A DNA stretch of 64,000 nt from an uncultured Verrucomicrobiota bacterium (GCA_903922605.1 CAIXUG010000003.1:62001-126000), one strand, 5' to 3'; shown: positions 35,276-43,328, counted from the first letter of the stretch. Numbers and translations: made by a program. Notes: generated from the letters alone by a model not told the origin.

Positions 35276-35783
35276 AAGGGCTGAAGGCCCGTCCGAAATG
35301 GCCAGATCATTCCCAGGCATAGCGTTCATCCAGTTTGATTCCGTTCTTCTGGCTCAGGCGACGAACCTCATCCTGGAAGCTAATTGTCTCATGATGCTTC
35401 TGCTGACCTCGAATGTAACGGCGCAGCGGTCCGACATGCGTTTGGCTCACGCTGAAAGCCCAGTAACCAGTCTGCCACTGGAAGTCCGAATACCAGCCGG
35501 CCTGCTCCTTGAGCCAGCCGGAGGAGAGGCCTTTGACCAGTTCGATCGCTTTCGCCAAGGCGAGGTTTTTGCTTAGCACGAAAAGGACATGGGCATGGTC
35601 GGTCACCGAATTGATTTCCAACGGCTGGCAATCGTGATTCTTGAGGATGCCGCCCATGTTGGCGTGGAGTGCTTCGCGCTCTGTTCCGCGCAACAGTGGC
35701 CGGCGCACCTTGGTCGAGAAGACCAGATGGATCAGGTTGTTGGCGAGGGACTGGGACATCGTTCGGGCGGGCCTTCAGCCCTT
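35276..35783 (-). mobile_element. IS200/RAYT-like transposase unit with flanking inverted repeats
   Basis: A transposase gene is framed by a 21-bp inverted repeat, 35276-35296 and 35763-35783, matching at 20 of 21 positions and containing the palindromic core GGGCTGAAGGCCC. The repeats start about 10 nt after the stop codon and 4 nt before the start codon. Further palindromes lie outside on both sides. This layout fits a REP-associated tyrosine transposase with its REP sequences, or a small IS200-type element. It lies between the 94-residue gene and feoB, so the operon is interrupted. Confidence 0.75.
35307..35759 (-). CDS. IS200/IS605-type (Y1, HUH) transposase
   Basis: A 150-residue protein of the Y1 transposase family. 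The HUH motif is HAH at residues 55-57 (VTDHAHVLFVL) and the catalytic tyrosine is Y115 in RYIRGQQKHH. It starts MSQSLANNLIHLVFSTKVRR, as in many IS200-like and RAYT proteins. These enzymes cut and rejoin single-stranded DNA at hairpins. Its length is complete, and all catalytic residues are present, so it may be active. Confidence 0.92.
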   Translation of the reverse strand: MSQSLANNLIHLVFSTKVRRPLLRGTEREALHANMGGILKNHDCQPLEINSVTDHAHVLFVLSKNLALAKAIELVKGLSSGWLKEQAGWYSDFQWQTGYWAFSVSQTHVGPLRRYIRGQQKHHETISFQDEVRRLSQKNGIKLDERYAWE

Positions 35784-35790
35784 GAGGCGT

Positions 35791-35824
35791 TTTCCGGGCC
35801 GGAAACCTGGGGCTTCACCCCAGG
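35791..35824. repeat. REP-like palindromes next to the transposase
   Basis: Two adjacent palindromes, TTTCCGGGCCGGAAA (35791-35805) and CCTGGGGCTTCACCCCAGG (35806-35824), lie just upstream of the transposase gene. On its other side are CGGGCTGTAAGCCCG (35191-35205) and an inverted CCTGGGC/GCCCAGG pair (35217-35253). They look like REP units that RAYT transposases recognise, although recognition here is not shown. Confidence 0.65.
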
Positions 35825-35867
35825 CAATATTCGGACACGCTTTCAGCGCTTGGAAGATAGCCATGCG

Positions 35868-36152
35868 TCATTTCTCCATCAGGAAAAGGCGCGTTCCCAC
35901 TGGCACAGCGTCTTTCTGAACGCCTCGAAGTTGTACGACCCATTCCCAAAGCCCCGGCAGGGCCCCTCGGTTGAAATGTGTCAGGCCAATGTGTGCAGAT
36001 GTCTCAACGGTAGAGTTATCCGGACGCTCCAAACGGACTTGCACGTCGATGGCACCTCGATAAGACGCGAGGCTAGGTGTCAGGACAATGCCACGCCCTT
36101 CAATGTTGAAGGTATCGGTTACGACCAATAACGGCTCATCGGCCATTGTCAT
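35868..36152 (-). CDS. Stand-alone EF-Tu domain II-like small protein
   Basis: A 94-residue protein. The sequence VTDTFNIEGRGIVLTP near the start and VVQLRGVQKDAVPVGTRLFL near the end match the pattern of domain II of EF-Tu-like translation GTPases (F-x-I-x-GRG...LRG...G..L), with no GTPase domain attached. The gene overlaps the end of feoA by 4 nt (ATGA), so it is translationally coupled to iron uptake. Its role is unknown; a beta-barrel adaptor function is an inference. Confidence 0.65.
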   Translation of the reverse strand: MTMADEPLLVVTDTFNIEGRGIVLTPSLASYRGAIDVQVRLERPDNSTVETSAHIGLTHFNRGALPGLWEWVVQLRGVQKDAVPVGTRLFLMEK

Positions 36153-36388
36153 ATGGCTGCCCTCACCATCACCTGCTCCGCCTCGTGCTTCCTTAGCGAA
36201 AGATTGTACCCACGGATTTTGATCTCGACCGGGTCACCCATTGGCGCGAAGCGCACCAGCTCCACCGTGGTGCCGACCAGCAGGCCCATTTCCAGCAGCC
36301 GGCCGCGGTGCTCCACCGGCACGCGGATTTCGGTCACGACGGCCTTTGTGCCGGGGGTGAGGGAGGAAAGCGGGAGGGGGGTGTTCAT
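36149..36388 (-). CDS. feoA: FeoA-domain protein
   Basis: A 79-residue SH3-like FeoA protein, MNTPLPLSSLTPGTKAVVTE through the conserved LLEMGLLVGTTVELVRFAPM and GDPVEIKIRGYNLSLRK segments. FeoA assists FeoB-driven Fe(II) uptake. The ATG at 36388 is chosen because an upstream TTG start would lie in the heptad element E3, only 7 nt away. It is the middle gene of the reverse-strand feo cluster. Confidence 0.93.
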   Translation of the reverse strand: MNTPLPLSSLTPGTKAVVTEIRVPVEHRGRLLEMGLLVGTTVELVRFAPMGDPVEIKIRGYNLSLRKHEAEQVMVRAAI

Positions 36389-36395
36389 GGGAACG

Positions 36396-36472
36396 AAGCT
36401 CAAAGTTCAAACCGGAATCGATCAGGCTTATTCAATCGGAGCTTTGAGCTTTGAGCTTTGAATTTTGAACTT
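36396..36472. repeat. Inverted-arm heptad element E3
   Basis: Left arm of two AAnnTCA heptads (36396-36409), 28-nt centre, right arm of five TGAnnTT-type heptads (36438-36472). It fills the gap between the two feoA genes and ends 7 nt from the downstream feoA start codon, so it forms its leader. Same family as E1 and E2. Confidence 0.85.
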
Positions 36473-36480
36473 CCCCGTCT

Positions 36481-36777
36481 TCACGCCGCCAGCCGCATCG
36501 GCGCGACCGGTTGCACGAGGATGTTCTCCGCCAGCTTCGCGCTGAGACCGAGGCGGGCGTTGCAGACCTGGCAGAGGACGTTGTTCTGGAGCGTGATGAC
36601 CTTGATGCGCTGCTCCTCGCCGAAACCCATCTCCCGGAGACGCTGGTTCACCTCGTGGTCCGCCGTGAGCTGCTTGACGATGACCACGCATCCGGCGCGG
36701 ACACGGCTGAGCGGCGACAACCCCGAGGCGGGGGGCGTCGTGGCAGGCGGAACCGGCACTGGAACAGGCTTGCTCAA
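36481..36777 (-). CDS. FeoA-domain protein, second copy
   Basis: A 98-residue FeoA-like protein with a Pro/Val-rich N-terminal extension (MSKPVPVPVPPATTPPASGL) and a normal core (VNQRLREMGFGEEQRIKVIT; QVCNARLGLSAKLAENILVQ). It is the first gene of the cluster; the 170 bp before it show no clear Fur box. Two FeoA genes before FeoB are a common arrangement. Confidence 0.88.
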   Translation of the reverse strand: MSKPVPVPVPPATTPPASGLSPLSRVRAGCVVIVKQLTADHEVNQRLREMGFGEEQRIKVITLQNNVLCQVCNARLGLSAKLAENILVQPVAPMRLAA

Positions 36778-36963
36778 GTGCCCGGAACCTAGGTCATACC
36801 ACCCCGGTCAGGCAAGAAAGCCGGTTGTCGGTGGATTGCGCTCGGCTGTCGGTTGGTTGTCGCCAGCGGAGGAACCGGTTCCGTAGAACCCCGTACTTGC
36901 CGCTTGGCTGGTATCAGGTATCTTTATGGGCGTTCGTCACACTCACAATTACCTCCCACGATT

Positions 36964-37587
36964 ATGGCTTTTGAACTCGCACCCCTCCCTTACGCCCAGG
37001 ACGCCCTCGAACCGCACATCGACACGGCCACGATGGGCATCCACTACGGCAAGCATCATGCCGCCTACGTCACCAACCTGAACAAGGCCATCGCCGGCAC
37101 GCCGCTCGAGGCGAAGTCGCTCGAAGCCATCATCAGTGATCTGGCCAATGTGCCCGATGCGATCCGTGGACCCGTCCGCAACAACGGCGGCGGCCACTGG
37201 AACCACACGTTCTTCTGGAACATCCTTTCGCCGAAGGGCGGCGGCGCCCCGACGGGCGACCTCGCGGCGGCGATCACCGCCAGCTTCGGCAGCTTCGACG
37301 CGTTCAAGGAGAAGTTTGAGGCCGCCGGTGTGGGCCGCTTCGGCTCCGGCTGGGCGTGGCTCGTCGTCAACGGCGGCAAGCTCGAAGTCGTCTCGACCGC
37401 CAACCAGGACAATCCGCTCATGGGCAAGGCCGTCGCCGGTGTCGAAGGCAAGGCCATCCTTGGCATCGATGTCTGGGAGCACGCTTATTACCTGAAGTAC
37501 CAGAACCTCCGCGCCGCCTACCTCAAGGCAGTCTGGAACGTGGTGGACTGGACCAAGGTCGCCGCGCTCTACGCCGCCGCGAAGTAA
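36964..37587 (+). CDS. sodA: Superoxide dismutase, Mn-type
   Basis: Dismutates superoxide to oxygen and hydrogen peroxide. Length of 207 residues is usual. Metal ligands are H27, H81, D169 and H173 ([13 protein letters not shown]). [11 protein letters not shown] and the [10 protein letters not shown] region with Q148 point to a Mn or cambialistic enzyme and not a strict Fe one. The ATG at 36964 is preceded by weak promoter-like sequence, and a strong terminator follows. It is cytoplasmic, with no signal peptide. Confidence 0.95.
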   Translation: MAFELAPLPYAQDALEPHIDTATMGIHYGKHHAAYVTNLNKAIAGTPLEAKSLEAIISDLANVPDAIRGPVRNNGGGHWNHTFFWNILSPKGGGAPTGDLAAAITASFGSFDAFKEKFEAAGVGRFGSGWAWLVVNGGKLEVVSTANQDNPLMGKAVAGVEGKAILGIDVWEHAYYLKYQNLRAAYLKAVWNVVDWTKVAALYAAAK

Positions 37588-37617
37588 GCGTCGCCGCTCC
37601 CGATTTTTTCTAAGCAC

Positions 37618-37654
37618 AACCCGCGTCCGATCTCTCGGACGCGGGTTTGTTTTT
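37618..37654 (+). terminator. Rho-independent terminator after superoxide dismutase
   Basis: A 13-bp perfect stem (AACCCGCGTCCGA with TCGGACGCGGGTT), TCTC loop, then TGTTTTT, placed about 30 nt after the sod stop codon and before kdsA. Confidence 0.92.
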
Positions 37655-37693
37655 GCCGTCGCCGCCAGCGCCATCTTCCCGCAATCTCCAGCC

Positions 37694-38524
37694 GTGCTTG
37701 ATTCATCCGCCAACCTCTGGCGTGCGCTCAATGACCGCCGCCATCTGTTTCTCATCGCCGGCCCGTGCGTGATCGAGAGCGAGGCGCTGTGCCTCCAAAT
37801 CGCCCGCAAGCTGAAGGCCACCTGCGCCAAACTCGGCATCACCTACGTCTTCAAGGCCAGCTACGACAAGGCGAACCGCTCTTCCGGCAAATCGTTTCGC
37901 GGGCCGGGCATCGCGGAGGGGTTGGCCACGCTGGCGTGCATCCGGGAAAAGGTCGGCGTACCGGTCCTCACGGACATCCACAACGAGGAGCAGGCCATTG
38001 CGGCCGCCAAGGCGGTGGACATCCTGCAAATCCCCGCGTTTCTCTGCCGGCAGACCGATCTCATCCACACCGCCGTGGCGACGGGTGCGATCGTCAACAT
38101 CAAGAAGGGCCAGTTCCTCGCGCCGCAGGACATGGGCAACGTGGTCAAAAAGGCCGCCGAATCCGCGCCCGATGGCAAGCCGAAGCTGCTCCTCACGGAG
38201 CGCGGCACCACCTTTGGATACCACAACCTCGTGGCCGACATGCGCTCGCTGCCGATCATGGGCGCGCTCGGCTATCCGGTGGTGTTCGATGCGACGCATT
38301 CGGTGCAATTGCCCGGCGGGGCAGGGGACAAATCCGGAGGGCAGCGGGAATTTGCGCCTGTCCTCGCGCGTTGCGCCATCGTCGCCGGGGCCAACGGGCT
38401 GTTCATCGAGACGCATCCGAATCCGGACGAGGCCATGAGCGATGGCCCGAACATGATCCCGCTGGCGGACATGCCCAAGCTGCTCGCGCAGTTCTTAAGG
38501 CTTCAGGCGGCACTGAAGGGATGA
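37694..38524 (+). CDS. kdsA: 2-dehydro-3-deoxyphosphooctonate aldolase (KDO8P synthase)
   Basis: Condenses phosphoenolpyruvate and arabinose-5-phosphate to Kdo-8-phosphate, for lipopolysaccharide inner-core synthesis; its presence implies a Gram-negative outer membrane. Landmarks in the 276-residue protein are [49 protein letters not shown] and [12 protein letters not shown]. The start is a GTG at 37694. A small gene follows after 12 nt, perhaps in the same transcript. Confidence 0.96.
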   Translation: MLDSSANLWRALNDRRHLFLIAGPCVIESEALCLQIARKLKATCAKLGITYVFKASYDKANRSSGKSFRGPGIAEGLATLACIREKVGVPVLTDIHNEEQAIAAAKAVDILQIPAFLCRQTDLIHTAVATGAIVNIKKGQFLAPQDMGNVVKKAAESAPDGKPKLLLTERGTTFGYHNLVADMRSLPIMGALGYPVVFDATHSVQLPGGAGDKSGGQREFAPVLARCAIVAGANGLFIETHPNPDEAMSDGPNMIPLADMPKLLAQFLRLQAALKG

Positions 38525-38536
38525 GCAAGCTCGGGA

Positions 38537-39154
38537 ATGAAGCTGCCCGGCATCATCTTCGAAGGTCCTCCGGTTGATCCGGCAGGCCTGACCGGACTGC
38601 CTCAAGCTTACCGGGCTTTACTGGCTCGACTCAACGGGTTCATCGCTTTTCGGGGAGGCTTGCATGTGCGGGGCGTCTGCGCCGGGCCGGCCTGGCACTC
38701 GTTGGCGGCCATCCAGTCTGGCGAGGATGCCCTCCACAAACTGTTTCCAGCCATCCGGCCGGATGACGTCTGCTTCGGACAGGATTGTCTCGGTGATCAG
38801 TTTTTCCTGCGCACCCGTTTCCTGCGCGACCCGGTAGTGTACCGGCTTTTCGGCGAGAGTGGAGAGCTCAAAAACCTGAAGCTGAATTTCGACGATTTCC
38901 TGCGAAAGGCTGTCGAATCGCCGGTTGAGTTTCTGGGACTCCAACCTTTGTTGCGGTTTGAGGCCGAAGGTGGGCGATTGTCGCCGGACCAATTGCTGAG
39001 CGCTTACCCACCATTCGTTTTCAACGAAAGCGGACAGGGAGTTTTGTTGCGGGCCATACCAAAGTTGGAGCGGATTGGATTCTTGGCGTGCATGGCCCGT
39101 CAATTGGCCGATGTTCCGGATGGCGGATCTGTCCGAATCGTTATCAAAGACTGA
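38537..39154 (+). CDS. SMI1/KNR4 (SUKH)-like protein
   Basis: A 205-residue soluble protein. The N-terminal LPQAYRALLARLNGFIAFRG and LHVRG pattern resembles SMI1/KNR4 (SUKH) folds, which serve as immunity proteins or regulatory adaptors. The C-terminus (RLSPDQLLSAYPPF, LERIGFLACMARQLADVPDG) is consistent but not diagnostic. It starts 12 nt after kdsA, likely cotranscribed. No toxin gene is adjacent, so an immunity role is unlikely here. Confidence 0.55.
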   Translation: MKLPGIIFEGPPVDPAGLTGLPQAYRALLARLNGFIAFRGGLHVRGVCAGPAWHSLAAIQSGEDALHKLFPAIRPDDVCFGQDCLGDQFFLRTRFLRDPVVYRLFGESGELKNLKLNFDDFLRKAVESPVEFLGLQPLLRFEAEGGRLSPDQLLSAYPPFVFNESGQGVLLRAIPKLERIGFLACMARQLADVPDGGSVRIVIKD

Positions 39155-39259
39155 GCGGAACAGCGTTCATTGAAGAGGTCTGAATGGATTCGGCTTGAAT
39201 CGTCTGCCCGGTTGCCGCGTCTTGCTCTTTCACCCGACGCTCGTCACAAAGCAATATCC

Positions 39260-40096
39260 ATGAACCGGTCGTTTGCCCTTCTTTTTGCGCTGCTGGCCTT
39301 CGTATCGCTGGCCCGTGCCGCCGATGCCACCAACGAGGTGTCCATCTTCGCGGACAAGCGGCTGGAGGACGCGGTGCGGCAGCAGGTTTTTGCCAAGCGC
39401 CAGACCAATTCGCCGCTGACCGCCGCCGATGTGGTCAACGTCTCGACCTTCAACGCCAACGGGCGCGGCATCACGAACCTCGCCGGCCTCGAGCATTGCA
39501 AAGCCCTGGCCTCGGCCGATCTCGCGGGCAACCAGATCACCGACCTCGCCCCGCTCAAGGGCTTGCGCCAGCTCCAGTTCCTTAACCTGGCCACGAACCG
39601 GATCAGCGATCTCGCGCCGTTGGCATCCGTGCCGGCCCTGCAGTACCTGGAACTGTCGCGCAACCAGGTTACCGACCTTGGTCCGCTGGGCGGGCTGACC
39701 AACCTCACGAGCCTCTACGTCGGCAACAACCAGATCGCCTCGATCGTGTCGCTTGGCTGTCTGCCGCGACTGGTCACGTTGCACGCCGAGTACAACGAGA
39801 TCGACTCCTTGGCCGCGATCGGGGGCTGCCGTGGACTTGGCATCCTGTCCGTGTCGCATAACCGCATCTCCGATCTTACGCCCGTCACCGGGCTGCGGGC
39901 GCCGACCTTCCTCTTTTTCGACGACAACCGGATCAAGGACCTGTCGCCGCTAAACCAGGCGCTGACCAATGATCTGGCCGGGCCGAACAACTTTGCCCCG
40001 TTCGTGAATCTCTATCTCCACGGCAACCCCTACTCCTCAGCCAGCAAGAAGCTGATTTCCGGCTGGAAGAAGCTCGGTTTGCACGTGAATGACTGA
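39260..40096 (+). CDS. Secreted leucine-rich-repeat protein
   Basis: A 278-residue protein with a signal peptide (MNRSFALLFALLAFVSLARA, cleaved near ARA/AD) and about eight 22-residue leucine-rich repeats of the bacterial internalin-like type (NQITDLAPLKGLRQLQFLNL, NRISDLAPLASVPALQYLEL, NQVTDLGPLGGLTNLTSLYV). The ATG at 39260 is preferred over the upstream in-frame ATG because it gives a clean signal peptide. The likely role is protein or ligand binding in the periplasm or at the surface. Confidence 0.88.
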   Translation: MNRSFALLFALLAFVSLARAADATNEVSIFADKRLEDAVRQQVFAKRQTNSPLTAADVVNVSTFNANGRGITNLAGLEHCKALASADLAGNQITDLAPLKGLRQLQFLNLATNRISDLAPLASVPALQYLELSRNQVTDLGPLGGLTNLTSLYVGNNQIASIVSLGCLPRLVTLHAEYNEIDSLAAIGGCRGLGILSVSHNRISDLTPVTGLRAPTFLFFDDNRIKDLSPLNQALTNDLAGPNNFAPFVNLYLHGNPYSSASKKLISGWKKLGLHVND

Positions 40097-40110
40097 CAGT
40101 TTCAGCCGAT

Positions 40111-40138
40111 TTGACAGCTCTGTCCACTTGGTCATATT
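40111..40138 (+). promoter_or_regulatory. Candidate promoter of glutathione peroxidase gene
   Basis: A perfect TTGACA at 40111-40116 and CATATT at 40133-40138, 16 nt apart. Transcription would begin only a few bases before the ATG at 40148, so the transcript would be almost leaderless. Confidence 0.4.
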
Positions 40139-40147
40139 CCCACCCGC

Positions 40148-40699
40148 ATGAAGCCCCTCAAACCGCTCCTGATCTCATTGGTTCTGGCCATGACTGCCCT
40201 TGCTGCCACCGCCCCGACCATCCGGGACATCCCCCTGAAAGACATTGATGGCAAGGCGACCTCGCTGAAGGCCTACAACGGCAAGGTCGTGCTCGTCGTC
40301 AACGTCGCCTCCAAGTGCGGCCTCACCCCGCAATACGAGGCGCTCGAAGCCACCTACACGAAGTACGCGAAGCAGGGCTTCGTCATCGTCGGCTTCCCCT
40401 GCAACGACTTTGCGGGGCAGGAACCCGGCACCGCCGCCGAGATCAAGACCTTCTGCTCGACCAAATACAACGTGACCTTCCCGCTCATGGAGAAGCTCCA
40501 CGTGAAGGGCGCGGAACAGCATCCCCTCTACGCGGCGCTGACCGGCCCGGAGGCAAAGTTCCCCGGCGACATCGAATGGAACTTCGGTAAGTTCCTCGTC
40601 GGCAAGGATGGCACGGTGCTCCAACGCTTCAGCCCCAAGACCAAGCCCGACGCGCCTGAGGTCATCGCGGCCATCGAGGCGGCGCTGAAGGCGAATTAA
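40148..40699 (+). CDS. Glutathione peroxidase family protein, exported
   Basis: A 183-residue thiol peroxidase. The signal peptide (MKPLKPLLISLVLAMTALAA) indicates periplasmic location. The catalytic cysteine C57 is in NVASKCGLTPQY; the conserved FPCNDFAGQEPG and EWNFGKFLV motifs give the Gln, Trp and Asn of the catalytic tetrad. Cysteine replaces selenocysteine, and reduction by thioredoxin-like proteins is usual in bacteria. It is followed by a terminator. Confidence 0.93.
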   Translation: MKPLKPLLISLVLAMTALAATAPTIRDIPLKDIDGKATSLKAYNGKVVLVVNVASKCGLTPQYEALEATYTKYAKQGFVIVGFPCNDFAGQEPGTAAEIKTFCSTKYNVTFPLMEKLHVKGAEQHPLYAALTGPEAKFPGDIEWNFGKFLVGKDGTVLQRFSPKTKPDAPEVIAAIEAALKAN

Positions 40700-40722
40700 G
40701 CCGCCTGCGCTTTATTTTTCCT

Positions 40723-40756
40723 GACCCGGTGCGCTATCCAGCCGCCGGGTCTTTTT
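40723..40756 (+). terminator. Rho-independent terminator after glutathione peroxidase
   Basis: Seven-bp stem GACCCGG/CCGGGTC with a 15-nt loop, then CTTTTT-type tract, about 24 nt after the stop codon. Confidence 0.78.
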
Positions 40757-40766
40757 CTTGGGGGTA

Positions 40767-42755
40767 TCAGCTCCGGGCCACGAGCAATTCCGGTGGCCGG
40801 AGGGTGGTCAGCGGTTCGCCGAGGGGGGCGGTGATCCGCCGCACCCGGGCCGTCCCATCATCCCTGTAGAACGTGATGGCGACGTGCCGGTTCTCGCGGA
40901 TGCACTCCTTGATCGCCTCGGAGTCCTTCTCGCAGTGCAGCAGCGTCTTCCACGACTCGATGTGCTTGGGTTTGTGGAAGTCGCTGTTCGCCAAAAACGG
41001 CAGGCGCTTGTGGCCGACCGGGGTGAAGATGTCGTTGCGGTTCGCGATTTCCCAGGCGTCGATGAGCGGGGCGAACTCGGTCTGGTTTTCCCAGAGGTAG
41101 AGCGTGTTCTTTCCCCACTCGCTTTTCATCACGTGGGGATGCGACGCCACGGCGAGGCCGCCCTGCGTGTGGATCTGCGCGATGGTCTCCGGCAGGTCGA
41201 GGGCGGGATTGATGGGCGAGCGCAGGTCGATGCCCAGCAGGTGCGCGGAGGATTTCGAGGTGAGCCCGTCCTTGTTGAACTCGATGCCGGCCATCAGGAG
41301 CATGGAATACTTGCGCCACGCGCGCCGGCGCTCGCGTTCGAGCACGTCGAAGTACTCCGGCAGCTGATCGGGGGCGAGCGTCAGGTTGGTGAGGCGGACG
41401 AGCTTGCCCAGCAGCCGGCGCGGGTCGGCGAGATGATCGGTCACGCACAGGCAGTCGAAGCCGCGGCGCCCGTAAAAATCCACAAGGTCGGGCACCGACA
41501 GCTTGCCGTCGGAATAGTTGGTGTGCGTGTGGAAGTCGCACAGGAGCATCTTCGGCTCGCCCGAGACAACGGCGGCCGAACCGTTCACCGGACTGCGGTC
41601 GTGGCCGTCGCCAAAGAGCGGGATGGTCTTGCGCGGGCGTTCGCCGGAGTCGCAGAAATCGAGCACGAGCTTCGCGAGCTGCAGGGCGGCGTCCGGCTTG
41701 GAAAGCTTCGAGATGTTCTGTCGCCATTCGCGCCAGCGGCGGCCCTGATACTTGAAGGCATCCTCCACCAGTTCCGCGATCTCACGCCGGTATTCAGCGA
41801 TTGCACCGAGGCCATACTCGGTGACGAGCCGGGCGTTGCCCTCCTCCTGGCCGGGCAGGATGTGGTTCAGGATAAGGGGGCAACGAGCGGCGACCGCTTC
41901 CTGCACCGTGGCGCCACCGGCCTTGGTCACGACCAGGTGCGAATCCACCAGCAGGCGCGGCATCACGTTCGTCCAGCCGAGCAGGGTCACGCGGTCAGCG
42001 ACTTTGCGGGTGCGCTCGGCAAGTTTCGCCTTCAGCTCGGCGTCGCGGCCGACCGTGACGGTCAGGTGCGTGTCGGGGATTTCGAGCAGCTCATCCACGG
42101 TGCGAGCGGCCTTCTTTTTGTTGTGGTTGACGATGACGAGAATGCGCCGCGTCGTGCCCGCGTCGGGCGGCAGCACCTCGATATCCGTCAGCTCGGCGAA
42201 GCGCGGGCTCACGGGGAAGCCCAGCGCCTTCACTTTGTCCGCGGGCACGCCACCCGCTCGCAGCACCTCGGCGGTGGCCTCGTTGCTCACGATCCAGGCG
42301 TCGCTCGGGGCGCGCCACCAGATCGAGTTGGCGGTGATCGAGTCGGTCACCACCGAGATGAGCCGGAAAGGGCGCTCCGAATGGTCGCGGTAAAGTTGCT
42401 GGATGAGCGGGGCGTAAATCGGGTAGGTCGTGACCACGACATCCGGCTCCGTGGCGCGCAGCACGTCGGCGAGATGCTGCCGCAGGCGGGCCAGGCCGAC
42501 CTGCCCCTCGGGATTGGGCCACGACGAGGAATTGAGCCAGCCGTAGATGCCGTTCCACACGAACGGCGCGTAATCGATGACCTTGAGGTAGGTGCTTTTG
42601 ACGATCGTGTTGATGCGCCCGTACGCGCTCTCGATCAGGTCGAGAATCTCGACCTTCACCTCGTCCGACTCGAGTTCGAGCGCGTCGCGCAGGTTGCGGG
42701 CGGCGGCATTGTGGCCTTCGCCGAAACCGGCTGTCAGGATGAGCACTTTTTTCAT
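40767..42755 (-). CDS. Glycosyltransferase (MGDG-synthase family)-PHP phosphoesterase fusion
   Basis: A 662-residue protein. Residues 1-370 match the family of monogalactosyldiacylglycerol synthase/diacylglycerol glucosyltransferases: MKKVLILTAGFGEGHNAAAR, the domain joining VNHNKKKAARTVDEL and the nucleotide-sugar region TKAGGATVQEAVAARCPLIL. From about residue 405 there is a PHP metallophosphoesterase domain, DFHTHTNYSDGKLSVPDLVD, with later CVTDHLADP, GIEFNKDG and SHPH motifs. A fusion of a lipid or cell-wall glycosyltransferase with a PHP hydrolase is unusual; the substrate is unknown. Confidence 0.88.
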   Translation of the reverse strand: MKKVLILTAGFGEGHNAAARNLRDALELESDEVKVEILDLIESAYGRINTIVKSTYLKVIDYAPFVWNGIYGWLNSSSWPNPEGQVGLARLRQHLADVLRATEPDVVVTTYPIYAPLIQQLYRDHSERPFRLISVVTDSITANSIWWRAPSDAWIVSNEATAEVLRAGGVPADKVKALGFPVSPRFAELTDIEVLPPDAGTTRRILVIVNHNKKKAARTVDELLEIPDTHLTVTVGRDAELKAKLAERTRKVADRVTLLGWTNVMPRLLVDSHLVVTKAGGATVQEAVAARCPLILNHILPGQEEGNARLVTEYGLGAIAEYRREIAELVEDAFKYQGRRWREWRQNISKLSKPDAALQLAKLVLDFCDSGERPRKTIPLFGDGHDRSPVNGSAAVVSGEPKMLLCDFHTHTNYSDGKLSVPDLVDFYGRRGFDCLCVTDHLADPRRLLGKLVRLTNLTLAPDQLPEYFDVLERERRRAWRKYSMLLMAGIEFNKDGLTSKSSAHLLGIDLRSPINPALDLPETIAQIHTQGGLAVASHPHVMKSEWGKNTLYLWENQTEFAPLIDAWEIANRNDIFTPVGHKRLPFLANSDFHKPKHIESWKTLLHCEKDSEAIKECIRENRHVAITFYRDDGTARVRRITAPLGEPLTTLRPPELLVARS

Positions 42756-42953
42756 CGCCTAGCTCCGAAGTTGCGACGGGTCAGTGACGTCCTAATGGCG
42801 ATGTGGTAAAGAGTTGTTCACAAAGTGCCCCGTTTGGGCGGTGAATAACCTTCTGCAGGCGCTCGGCGGCGGCGAACCGCAGGAATCAGCCCGCCTTCGA
42901 TTGCCAATCCGCTTCCTGCTCCTCGCGAAACCGGATTTCCGGTTCGTGGCTTT

Positions 42954-43328
42954 TCAGGAAGCCTTTTTCGCCGCGCCCTTCGCCTGCTCGATCAGTTCCC
43001 AGAACTTGGGGTTGTCCTGCAGCTTGGCGTCCTCGCCGTTGCCGTCGAGGTTCGAGCGGAAGAGGAAATCCTTCAGCGTGTGCTTGCTGAGGATGCGGTG
43101 GACGACCACGCCGAGGGGATGCCGCTCGAAATAGACCCGGGAGTCGCCCAGCCGGTAGCGCGTGAGCGTGCGCTGCGCACGGGTGAGATGGCCGAAATCC
43201 GCGCCGTCACCCTGGAGCTCGCGGGGCAATCCCCGGAACTCACCGAGCACGTGGAGCTGGAGATCCTTGGGCAGCTTTGCCAGCTCGGCGGCGCTGGTGG
43301 GATTGAAGATGATCTGGAACGGCGACAT
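42954..43328 (-). CDS. RelE/ParE-like stand-alone protein
   Basis: A 124-residue protein whose first 90 residues follow the RelE/ParE toxin pattern: FNPTSAAELAKLPKDLQLHV, LTRAQRTLTRYRLGDSRVYF and VVVHRILSKHTLKDFLFR. A C-terminal tail of 30 residues is extra. No antitoxin-like gene is adjacent on either side, so it may be a domesticated or orphan toxin-fold protein. Confidence 0.65.
   Translation of the reverse strand: MSPFQIIFNPTSAAELAKLPKDLQLHVLGEFRGLPRELQGDGADFGHLTRAQRTLTRYRLGDSRVYFERHPLGVVVHRILSKHTLKDFLFRSNLDGNGEDAKLQDNPKFWELIEQAKGAAKKAS

Noticed and set aside
40758-42809. 683-residue plus-strand frame opposite the glycosyltransferase-PHP gene
   Set aside because: Low-complexity Arg/Gly/Val-rich antisense translation; the opposite strand has catalytic motifs for two families.
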